Part shown: positions 9,049-15,668 of the stretch, in pieces
Position numbering within the stretch: the stretch's first letter is position 1
Layout of the letters: each line of letters opens with the position of its first letter
Assembly (NCBI GenBank): GCA_964406105.1
Contig: CAYOQK010000012.1
Location: 30,803-94,802, forward strand
Source: WGAB01 sp964406105
GTDB taxonomy: Bacteria > Hydrothermota > Hydrothermia > WGAB01
Reading direction: 5' to 3'
Length of the DNA stretch: 64,000 bases
Program-made: the position numbers and the translations under genes
Notes under the pieces: generated by a model
What the model saw: only the letters and a program-made list of their open reading frames with translations
The model's database searches: none
Told to the model about the DNA's origin: nothing

Positions 9049-9167
9049 GCCCAAGAAGCCATCTTTGGGGACATCACGGGGACAGGTTTAACCTCCTGCC
9101 ACTGGTTTTCCCCAAAGCATGGGAACCATCACCGCGGCCCCAAGCCGCCAAAACCAGGAGGTGTGTG

Positions 9168-10760
9168 ATGAAGTTGTGGGGTCAAGGCATTTTGGCCCTC
9201 GTGCTGTGGGCCAGCAGCCTGCCGGCTGCTGCGGACCTGATCATCCGTGCAGAGGGGGAAACCGGATACGACGAACTGGGGACTTCTGTGGCCGCCCTGG
9301 CCGACGTGAACGGCGATGGCTTTGGCGATCTCCTGGCCGGCGCCCCAAAATACGACACCCAGGGCGCCGCATACATCTTCTTTGGCGATTCCACTATGGA
9401 CGACCTCTATGACCTCCGATTGGTGGGCGAAAACGCCGGTGATCGCTTCGGCTACAGCGTGGCCAGCGCCGGCGATGTCAACGGCGATGGCTACGAGGAT
9501 ATTGTCGTGGGCGCCTATCTCTACGACGACGGCACCAACACCGATGCCGGCGCCGCCTACATCTTCTTCGGCGGCCCCTCCATGGACAACACTTACGACG
9601 TCAAAATGGTCGGCGAAAATGCGGGGGATCACTTCGGTGCCACCGTGGCCGGTGCCGGCGACGTCAACGGTGACGGCTACGCGGATGTCATCGTGGGCGC
9701 CGACTCCTATGACGACGGCACCAACACCAGTGCCGGCGCCGCCTACATCTTCTTCGGCGGCCCCTCCATGGACAACACCTACGACGTCAAAATGATCGGC
9801 GAAGGCGCTTGGCATCTGTTCGGCTTTGATGTGGCGAGTGCCGGCGACGTCAACGGCGACGGCTACGACGACGTCATCGTGGGAGCAGTTTACTACAGCA
9901 CAGCCGGGAACACCCATCTGGGCGCTGCCTACATCTTCTACGGCGGATCTTCCATGGACAACACCTACGATGTCAAAGTCACAGGCGAGAACGCCGAAGA
10001 CCGGCTGGGCGTGTCCGTGGCCGGCGCCGGCGACGTCAACTACGATGGCTACGACGACATCATCGTGGGAGCCTACGGCTACGACGATGGCACCCAACTG
10101 GAGGCCGGTGCCGCCTATGTGTTCCTGGGCGGAAACCCCATGGACAACGCCTACGACGTCAAAATGGTGGGAGAAACCGACAGCTCTTTCTTTGGCTATG
10201 CCGTGAGTGGAGCGGGCTACATCAACAACGACTCCCTCGCCGATGTCCTGATCGGAGCCTACGGCTACGACGTGGGGGCCAACGAGGACCAGGGGGCCGC
10301 CTACGTGTTCTTCGGTGGCAACCCCATGGATGCCGTGTACGAAGAACGCATCGTTGGTGAGGCCGCAGGCGACGAGTTCGGCCGGAGCGTGAGCGGCGGC
10401 TTTAACGTTAACCAGGATCCCTACGACGACTTGGCCATGGGCGCCCACCTGTTTGATGACGGCATCGCCACCAGTGCGGGCGCCGCCTACGTGTACAAAC
10501 TCAGCGGGCCGGTGTCTGTAACGGAAGGAACGCCGTCCGCCTCCCTCCCGGGCCGACTCACAGGCACGAACCCCTCGGCCACCGGCATCTGGAACGTGGT
10601 AGAGGTGCCACCCGGAACCCCCTACGGGCTGTATCTGGCCTCTGGACGGCGGGTGCAGGAGGGCGTGGTGCACGGGAACACCCTCCAGATCCGCGTATCC
10701 ACGAGAGGAGTGTACTTCCTGAGGGTGGGGTCCCACACCTGGAAACTGATCAAACGGTAA
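9168..10760 (+). CDS. Secreted FG-GAP (integrin-alpha-like) repeat protein with T9SS-like C-terminal domain
   Basis: Predicted secreted or surface beta-propeller of 530 aa. A signal peptide is visible (MKLWGQGILALVLWASSLPAAA). About seven FG-GAP repeats follow, with ADVNGDGFGDLLAGAP-type calcium loops (DVNGDGYEDIVVGAY, DVNGDGYADVIVGAD, DVNGDGYDDVIVGAV) and the cap AGAAYIFFGG. Repeats 2 and 3 are nearly identical in DNA with a 186-bp (62-codon) period. The last 80 residues form a T9SS-type sorting domain that ends GVYFLRVGSHTWKLIKR. The start at 9168 was chosen because AGGAGGTGTGTG precedes it; an in-frame ATG at 9030 lies inside the promoter. Ligand and role are unknown. A large antisense reading frame over this gene is a composition artefact. 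Confidence 0.88.
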   Translation: MKLWGQGILALVLWASSLPAAADLIIRAEGETGYDELGTSVAALADVNGDGFGDLLAGAPKYDTQGAAYIFFGDSTMDDLYDLRLVGENAGDRFGYSVASAGDVNGDGYEDIVVGAYLYDDGTNTDAGAAYIFFGGPSMDNTYDVKMVGENAGDHFGATVAGAGDVNGDGYADVIVGADSYDDGTNTSAGAAYIFFGGPSMDNTYDVKMIGEGAWHLFGFDVASAGDVNGDGYDDVIVGAVYYSTAGNTHLGAAYIFYGGSSMDNTYDVKVTGENAEDRLGVSVAGAGDVNYDGYDDIIVGAYGYDDGTQLEAGAAYVFLGGNPMDNAYDVKMVGETDSSFFGYAVSGAGYINNDSLADVLIGAYGYDVGANEDQGAAYVFFGGNPMDAVYEERIVGEAAGDEFGRSVSGGFNVNQDPYDDLAMGAHLFDDGIATSAGAAYVYKLSGPVSVTEGTPSASLPGRLTGTNPSATGIWNVVEVPPGTPYGLYLASGRRVQEGVVHGNTLQIRVSTRGVYFLRVGSHTWKLIKR

Positions 10761-10890
10761 GACCCGGGGGCTCTGCCTCCGCTTCCGGGGCTGTGGCCCC
10801 TGGCCCCCAGGGCCTCCGCACCCCGGGAACCTGCTAAAGAACAGCGGAAGGGAGATCCCCAAAACCCCCAGGGGCCCATGCCCCTGTGAT

Positions 10891-10938
10891 CGTGGGTGTG
10901 CCTTGGCCAACCGCGCGGTTGGCCAAGGCACACCCACG
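10891..10938. repeat. 48-bp perfect palindrome (24-bp arms, no loop)
   Basis: Bases 10891-10914 are the exact reverse complement of 10915-10938; the centre is CCGCGCGG. No T-run follows, so it is not a typical Rho-independent terminator. Its right half contains TTGGCC, a possible -35 for the macro-domain gene, so the site could act as an operator, cruciform or transcription-read-through barrier. Confidence 0.85.
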
Positions 10939-10947
10939 CCGTATATT
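10919..10947 (+). promoter_or_regulatory. Possible promoter of the macro-domain/plsY pair, embedded in the palindrome
   Basis: TTGGCC (10919-10924; four of six consensus matches), 17 bp, then TATATT (10942-10947). It is followed 33 nt later by the start codon with AGGAGG in between. The -35 lies in the right arm of the perfect palindrome, an arrangement typical of operator control, though no regulator is known. Confidence 0.5.
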
Positions 10948-10980
10948 CAAACCAAGGGAATCCCACACAGGAGGCAGGCC

Positions 10981-11529
10981 ATGGAAGTGCTCAAAACCCT
11001 GGAGGTGCAAGGGCGGCGAGTACTGATCGGTGTGGGGGACATCACGGAAGAGGCGGTAGACGCCATCGTGAATGCCGCCAATTCCCGGCTCCAGCACGGG
11101 GGCGGCGTCGCACGAGCCATTGTGAAAAAGGGAGGTGCCATCATCCAAGAGGAAAGCAATCGCATCGGCTACGTCCCTGTGGGGCAGGTGGCGGTGACCC
11201 GTGCAGGTCAACTCCCGGCCCGATACGTGATCCACGCAGTGGGCCCCCGCTGGGGCGAGGGCAATGAAGAGGAAAAACTCCGCAGCGCTGTCTGGAACGC
11301 CCTCCAAAAGGCCGAGGAACTGGGGCTCCAAAGCATCGCTCTCCCGGCCATCTCCATGGGCATCTTTGGATTCCCTAAGGAACTCGGCACCCGCATCCTC
11401 CTGGAAACCGTGGTGGACTTCTTGAAGACCCGCGCACGATCCCTTCAAGAGGTCCGCCTGATTGACATCTCCCGCAGCACTGCGGAGCACTACCTGCGGG
11501 CCGCCAAGGCCCTGGGGTGGGCCCTATGA
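10981..11529 (+). CDS. Macro-domain (ADP-ribose-binding) protein
   Basis: Macro-domain protein of 182 aa, essentially the domain alone. Motifs: IVNAANSRLQHGGGVARAIVKKGG (ADP-ribose-contacting Asn and GGGVA loop), YVIHAVGPRWG, and IALPAISMGIFGFP (diphosphate loop). Family members bind or hydrolyse ADP-ribose derivatives such as O-acetyl-ADP-ribose or ADP-ribosylated side chains; the substrate cannot be read from the sequence. Start at MEVLKTLEV with AGGAGG 6 nt upstream. The stop overlaps the plsY start (ATGA), so the two are co-translated. No DarT-like or other ADP-ribosyltransferase gene is adjacent. Confidence 0.92.
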   Translation: MEVLKTLEVQGRRVLIGVGDITEEAVDAIVNAANSRLQHGGGVARAIVKKGGAIIQEESNRIGYVPVGQVAVTRAGQLPARYVIHAVGPRWGEGNEEEKLRSAVWNALQKAEELGLQSIALPAISMGIFGFPKELGTRILLETVVDFLKTRARSLQEVRLIDISRSTAEHYLRAAKALGWAL

Positions 11530-12137
11530 GCCCCGATACCCTACCATCCTTTTGGACGCTCTACGCCCTCACCTTGGGCGGATTCCTCGTGGGGTCCCTG
11601 CCCTTCTCGGCCTGGATCGCCCGGTGGCGAGCAGGCGTGGACCTCCGCCGAGTGGGCGATGGCAACGTGGGAGCCCACAACTGCGGCCGAGCCGCTGGGC
11701 TCCTATGGGGGGTGATCTGCGCACTTCTGGACGGCTCCAAGGGCGCCCTGATCGGCTGGCTCACCCTTCAAAGCGCGCTGCCGCCCCCATTGCGATGGTG
11801 GCCCGGCGTGACAACCCTCTTCGGACACCAGTACCCCCTGTTCCTCCGGTTCCGGGGTGGCAAAGGCATCTCCACGGCCCTGGGGTTCCTGTTGATGCTC
11901 TACCCCACGGCCATTCTCAAGGCTCTGGCCGTGATCCTGCTGCTGTACGTGACCCTCCGCAACCTGGATCTCGCATTGACCGTGGGCTTGGCCTCCATTG
12001 TGCTGCTTTGGCTGCCCACCTCCGGCGTACCCCGAGCCGACCTGCTGAGGGTCGCCGGATACCTCGCCCTTATCGGCCTGAAGAAACTCCTGGACCTTCC
12101 CTATGAACGGTGGGTCCGCGAGCAGTCTCGCCCCTGA
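11526..12137 (+). CDS. plsY: Glycerol-3-phosphate acyltransferase PlsY
   Basis: Integral-membrane enzyme that acylates glycerol-3-phosphate from acyl-phosphate, the first step of phospholipid synthesis. It has 203 aa and multiple hydrophobic segments. The three PlsY motifs are present: GSLPFSAWIAR, DGNVGAHNCGRAAG (usual GSGNIGATN) and GHQYPLFLRFRGGKGISTALG (usual GH.fPv...FkGGKGvAT). The start is the ATG that overlaps the macro gene stop. The substitution of Gly-Ser by Gly-Asp in the second motif is mild. Membrane-bound on the cytoplasmic side. Confidence 0.93.
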   Translation: MSPDTLPSFWTLYALTLGGFLVGSLPFSAWIARWRAGVDLRRVGDGNVGAHNCGRAAGLLWGVICALLDGSKGALIGWLTLQSALPPPLRWWPGVTTLFGHQYPLFLRFRGGKGISTALGFLLMLYPTAILKALAVILLLYVTLRNLDLALTVGLASIVLLWLPTSGVPRADLLRVAGYLALIGLKKLLDLPYERWVREQSRP

Positions 12138-12654
12138 TCCCTGCCTGGACCCCCACAGCCCCCAAGCCCCTGTTCCTCACCTAAGGCACCTCTACCGCTA
12201 CGGCTCTCGCCCACCAGGGAATTTTCCCATCCTCGGAGCCTGTGGTCTGTTCCTCCACCGGCGCAGGGACGCCCCACGGCAGCGGGGAAGCCAGGAGAGC
12301 AGATACGAGGGACAGCACCTTTTCACTGCACCACGGGGTTCCGTCCCTAAACCCGCAGGACACACACTCGGAGGTTGGGTTTGTGCGGGTGAGTTTCCCT
12401 TAAACGTACACGGCACCCCGCACCAAAACGCCGGAGGGGCGCACCGGGATCCGTCGGGTCGTTTCTTTTAAACGTACACTTTCCGCAGGGGCACGTGAGG
12501 CATAAAGCAAGCCGATCCGTCGGGTCGTTTCCTTTAAACGTACACGGCACCCCCCACTCCGGTGCCACGGTTTCCTCTGGCCTCCTCCATCCGCTTGCCC
12601 GTTCACCCGAGGGCCTGGCCCCTTGCACGGGCGGGTGTGGGGCTTCACAATTTT
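12138..12654. other. Non-coding interval between plsY and the Fur-family gene
   Basis: About 500 bp with no convincing gene. It holds a B12-box-like string AAGCCAGGAGA (12288-12298) inside a GC-rich, foldable stretch, and further on a three-copy repeat (12394-12552). The rest shows nothing I recognise. No tRNA cloverleaf was found. Confidence 0.7.
12394..12552 (-). repeat. Three-copy interspersed repeat with 66-68 bp period (CRISPR-like mini-array or regulatory repeat)
   Basis: The core TTAAACGTACAC occurs at 12400-12411, 12468-12479 and 12534-12545. Read on the minus strand each unit begins GTGTACGTTTAA and contains an internal CGTTT/AAACG dyad. The copies at 12534 and 12468 share about 32 nt (one mismatch); the third (12400) diverges in its 3' half, as terminal CRISPR repeats often do. 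The spacers are about 34-36 nt and unrelated to each other. No cas genes lie in the window, and three units are few, so a degenerate CRISPR remnant is only one option; repeated protein-binding sites upstream of the metal operon are another. Confidence 0.55.
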
Positions 12655-12673
12655 GATAATGAGTATCACTATC
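12655..12673. promoter_or_regulatory. Fur-box-like operator
   Basis: GATAATGAGTATCACTATC matches the classical 19-bp Fur box (GATAATGATAATCATTATC) at 16 of 19 positions, inside the imperfect palindrome TTGATA...TATCAA (12653-12675). GATAAT can double as a -10 hexamer. It lies directly at the start of the Fur-family gene that heads the metal-transport operon, implying autoregulation in response to metal. Confidence 0.75.
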
Positions 12674-13114
12674 AACCTCCAACACGTGCTGGAGCGCATG
12701 CGAAGCCACGGCTGGCGGCCCACGCCCGCCCGGGAGGCTGTGGTGCGGGTGATGATGGGGACGGACCGGGCCCTGAGTGTGCATGAGGTGTACCGCAGAG
12801 CCGCTGATCACCACCCCCGTTTGGGCATGGCCACGGTGTACCGAACCTTGGAGATCCTGGAAACCCTGGGATTTGTCCGCAAGGTGCACACCGGGGAATG
12901 TCATCGGTACTACCCCACGCCACCAGGGCATTACCACCCCCTGGTGTGCCTCCGTTGCTTTCGGGTGTTGAACTTTGAGGGCAACAACGAGTTGGCGCCT
13001 CTGAAGTCCCACCTGGAACAGCAAACCGGGTTCCACATCCAAGGGCACCTGTTGCAGTTCTTCGGCTACTGCCAAGAGTGTTGGCAAGATCTCCAAGCAG
13101 GAGGTGAGGGATGA
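12659..13114 (+). CDS. Fur-family metal-responsive transcriptional regulator
   Basis: Ferric/zinc-uptake-type repressor, up to 151 aa. The winged helix contains GWRPTPAREAVVRVM and HPRLGMATVYRTLEILETLGFVRK. The metal region has GHYHPLVCLRC and a C-terminal CQEC, giving two CxxC pairs for structural zinc. Start is uncertain: ATG 12659 lies within the operator itself, so GTG 12686 or ATG 12698 (MRSHGWRPT, weak GGAG) may be the true start. The gene overlaps the substrate-binding protein gene (ATGA). Because it heads a TroA/ZnuA-type transporter operon it could be Zur, Fur or Mur; the operator resembles a Fur box, but the partner transporter suggests Zn or Mn. Confidence 0.88.
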   Translation: MSITINLQHVLERMRSHGWRPTPAREAVVRVMMGTDRALSVHEVYRRAADHHPRLGMATVYRTLEILETLGFVRKVHTGECHRYYPTPPGHYHPLVCLRCFRVLNFEGNNELAPLKSHLEQQTGFHIQGHLLQFFGYCQECWQDLQAGGEG

Positions 13115-13989
13115 TCCGCAATCCTTGGGTGGCGGTCCTGCTGGGTGGACTGGTGCTCCTGGGGTGTCAGGAGTCGGGCCAAAAGAAGCCCCAGGGTAGG
13201 CTCCGGGTGGCGGTGAGCATCCTGCCCCTGAAGAGCCTGGTGGAACGCGTGGGCGACCATCGGGTTCAGGTGACGGTGCTGGTGCCTCCTGGGGCCAGTC
13301 CCCACACCTTTGAGCCCAGGCCGGAAGACGTGAAGGCCTTGGCCCAGGCTGATCTGGTGGTCTTTGTGGGTATGGGGTTAGAGGACCCCTGGGGTTATCG
13401 CCTGGTGGAGAGTGCGGGAAAGGACCCGAGCCAGGTGGTGGAACTCGCCCGAGGCATCACGCCCACACCCGATTCCAACCCCCACGTATGGCTTTCCCCC
13501 AAAAACGGGCGGATCCTGGTGCAAAACCTGGTGGCAGCCCTCAGCCAACGCGACCCCGCCCATGCCCAGGAGTACCAAGCCCGGGGAGACACCCTGATCC
13601 AAGCCCTGGACTCCCTGCACCAGGTGTACCTTCAGCGATTCTCCTCGTTGAAGCACCGAGCCTTCGTGGCAACCCACGCGGCATGGTCCTATTTGGCCCG
13701 GGACTACGGTTTGGAGCAGGTGGCGGTGCTTCAGAAGAAGCCCGGGGCCGAACCTTCGGCACGGCAGGTGGCGGAGATCGTGCGTTTGATGCGACAACGG
13801 AACGTTCGGGTGGTGATCGTGGAACCCCAGCTGCCCGAGAAGGCAGCCCAAACCCTGGCCTCGGAAACCGGAGCCCAAGTGATCCGGCTGGATCCCTTGG
13901 GCGTGGCCACGGGCCATACCGACTACCTGGACCTGCTGGCCTACGACTTGGAAACCCTCTGGAAGGCACTGGAGCAAAGCGATGGCTGA
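13111..13989 (+). CDS. Metal ABC transporter substrate-binding lipoprotein (ZnuA/TroA family)
   Basis: Periplasmic metal-binding lipoprotein, 292 aa. Signal peptide with lipobox LLGC near residue 17. Cluster A-I hallmarks: VLVPPGASPHTFEPRPEDV (first metal His), NPHVWLSPKNG (second His), ATHAAWSYLARDYGL (third His) and a C-terminal Asp in IRLDPLG. The His-rich loop typical of many zinc-specific ZnuA proteins is absent, so Zn versus Mn/Fe cannot be decided. ATG overlaps the regulator stop and GAGGTGAGGG precedes it. Delivers metal to the ATPase and permease encoded next. Confidence 0.92.
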   Translation: MIRNPWVAVLLGGLVLLGCQESGQKKPQGRLRVAVSILPLKSLVERVGDHRVQVTVLVPPGASPHTFEPRPEDVKALAQADLVVFVGMGLEDPWGYRLVESAGKDPSQVVELARGITPTPDSNPHVWLSPKNGRILVQNLVAALSQRDPAHAQEYQARGDTLIQALDSLHQVYLQRFSSLKHRAFVATHAAWSYLARDYGLEQVAVLQKKPGAEPSARQVAEIVRLMRQRNVRVVIVEPQLPEKAAQTLASETGAQVIRLDPLGVATGHTDYLDLLAYDLETLWKALEQSDG

Positions 13990-14803
13990 GGTGATCGTAG
14001 AGTTCCGCAACGTGGATTACCGGGTGGAAGGGCAGGAGATCCTTCGCCACATCACCTTTTCGGTGAAACGAGGAGAGTACTTGGCCATTCTGGGGCCCAA
14101 CGGGGCAGGGAAGACCACCCTACTGCGCATTCTCCTGGGGTTGATCCGCCCCACCTCTGGCGAAGTGAGGGTGTTCGGCAAGCCCCCGTGGCGGCTCAGC
14201 CGAGCGGAACGCAGCCGCATCGGCTACGTTCCGCAGATCTCCGAGATTGACCTGGACTTTCCCATCCGGGTGTACGATGTGGTGATGATGGGGCGGTACG
14301 GCCGTTTGGGGTATCTGCGGCGGCCAGGCAAGGCAGACCACGAAGCGGTGCGCCGTGCCCTGAGCCTGATGAAGATTGAATCCCTGGCCCATCGGCGGTT
14401 GCGGGCCCTCTCCGGTGGCCAGCGGCAACGGGTGTTCATCGCCCGGGCCCTGGCCTCGGAACCCGAGCTCCTGGTGCTGGACGAGCCCACCACCAGTTTG
14501 GATACGGCCATGGTGGAAGGCATGTACGAGCTGTTGGACCATCTCCAACAGGAATTGAACCTGACGGTGATCCTGGTGTCCCATGATGTAGGGGTGGTGG
14601 CCGAACGCGTGGATACAGTGGCCTGTTTGGCCGGCGAACTGGTCACCCACGGCCGGCCCTCGGAGGTCTTGGATCAGGCCACCCTGGAGTGTATGTACGG
14701 GCGAGAAGCCTTGGTGTTTGGCCACAGCCCTATGCCCCACCTACTGGTGCCACCCCACGACCAAGAGAAACACCGGAAATCCAAGGACGAGCATCATGCT
14801 TGA
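13982..14803 (+). CDS. Metal ABC transporter ATP-binding protein (ZnuC/MntA type)
   Basis: ATPase subunit, 273 aa. Walker A LGPNGAGKTT, Q-loop IGYVPQISEIDLDFP, ABC signature RALSGGQRQRVFIARAL, Walker B LLVLDEPTTSLD, switch His in VSHDVGVV. The motif DLDFPIRVYDVVMMGRYG is typical of the metal (Zn/Mn/Fe) ABC family. It overlaps the substrate-binding gene by 8 bp and the permease gene by 8 bp, so the operon is tightly coupled. Cytoplasmic face of the inner membrane. Confidence 0.93.
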   Translation: MAEVIVEFRNVDYRVEGQEILRHITFSVKRGEYLAILGPNGAGKTTLLRILLGLIRPTSGEVRVFGKPPWRLSRAERSRIGYVPQISEIDLDFPIRVYDVVMMGRYGRLGYLRRPGKADHEAVRRALSLMKIESLAHRRLRALSGGQRQRVFIARALASEPELLVLDEPTTSLDTAMVEGMYELLDHLQQELNLTVILVSHDVGVVAERVDTVACLAGELVTHGRPSEVLDQATLECMYGREALVFGHSPMPHLLVPPHDQEKHRKSKDEHHA

Positions 14804-15599
14804 GGTGTTCCAGTACGGTTTCATGCAACGAGCACTCCTGGCGGCCGTGCTCATCGGTACGGTCACCGCCTTGATCGGCACCTATGTGGTGCTCCGGGGG
14901 TTGGCGTTCATCGGAGCAGGCATCGCCCATTCCAGCTTCGGCGGGGTGGCTCTGGGCCTGCTCCTTGGATGGAACCCGGTGTTCATGGCCGTGGTGTTCG
15001 CCTTGGCGGTGGGGGTCGCCATCGCGGGCATCTCGGAGAAGGGGAAACTCAAAGAGGACACAGCCATCGGCATCTTCTTCGCCAGCACCATGGCCTTTGG
15101 GGTGCTGCTCCTGGGCTTCATCCAGGGCTATACGTTGGACCTTTTCTCCTACCTCTTCGGGAACGTTTTGGCGGTGACCTCCGCAGACCTCTGGATCTCC
15201 GGAGGCATGGTGCTGACGGTATTGGGGGTGCTCTTCCTGTTGTACAAGGAGTTCCTGGCCCTGACCTTTGACCCCGAGTACGCCCGGGTTCAGGGGTTCT
15301 GGGTGTCCGGCTTGAACCTGTTGTTCGTTCTGTTGCTGGTGCTTACGGTGGTGCTCTCCCTCAAGGTGGTGGGGATCATCCTGGTGTCGGCTATGCTGGT
15401 GATCCCTGCAGCCACCGCTCAGCAACTGGCCCGCGATTTTCGGCAGATGCAGGGGCTGGCCGTGCTGTTTGGCCTGATCTCCAGCGTGGGAGGCATCTTC
15501 CTCTCGTACTGGTGGAACACCCCCTCCGGTGCCACCATCGTACTGCTGGCGGCGGCGCTCTTCTTCGTGGTATGGGGGATCCGAAGCCTCCGGTCGTAG
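14796..15599 (+). CDS. Metal ABC transporter permease (ZnuB/MntB type)
   Basis: Integral-membrane permease of the ABC-3 family, about 267 aa with roughly eight hydrophobic segments. Typical strings: RALLAAVLIGTVTALIGTYVVLRGLAFIGAGIAHSSFGGVALGLLLG, then LKVVGIILVSAMLVIPAATAQQLA, both family hallmarks. Start at MLEVFQYGF, which overlaps the ATPase gene; an upstream in-frame ATG would lie deep inside the ATPase gene. Last gene of the regulator-transporter operon. Confidence 0.93.
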   Translation: MLEVFQYGFMQRALLAAVLIGTVTALIGTYVVLRGLAFIGAGIAHSSFGGVALGLLLGWNPVFMAVVFALAVGVAIAGISEKGKLKEDTAIGIFFASTMAFGVLLLGFIQGYTLDLFSYLFGNVLAVTSADLWISGGMVLTVLGVLFLLYKEFLALTFDPEYARVQGFWVSGLNLLFVLLLVLTVVLSLKVVGIILVSAMLVIPAATAQQLARDFRQMQGLAVLFGLISSVGGIFLSYWWNTPSGATIVLLAAALFFVVWGIRSLRS

Positions 15600-15656
15600 G
15601 CCCGGATCAGCGGCCTGTTGGAAACCCTGTACTCTCAGGCTATTGCAAGCCAGGGG

Positions 15657-15662
15657 TATAAT
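15657..15662 (+). promoter_or_regulatory. -10 element of dnaE giving a probable leaderless transcript
   Basis: A perfect TATAAT ends only 6 nt before the dnaE ATG; no Shine-Dalgarno lies at a usable distance. No good -35 was found. The transcript would begin at or near the start codon. Confidence 0.6.
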
Positions 15663-15668
15663 TTCGCC

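Noticed and set aside
8895..9167. CIRCE element / hrcA-type control ahead of grpE
   Set aside because: No TTAGCACTC-N9-GAGTGCTAA-like repeat is visible and no hrcA gene is present.
10761..10890. GC-rich stretch with several short stems after the FG-GAP gene as a terminator
   Set aside because: Many competing weak stems and no T-run; cannot support a specific terminator.
9129..10937. 602-codon minus-strand open frame opposite the FG-GAP gene
   Set aside because: Repetitive Val/His/Gly composition mirrors the DNA repeats of the sense gene; no family features or start signal.
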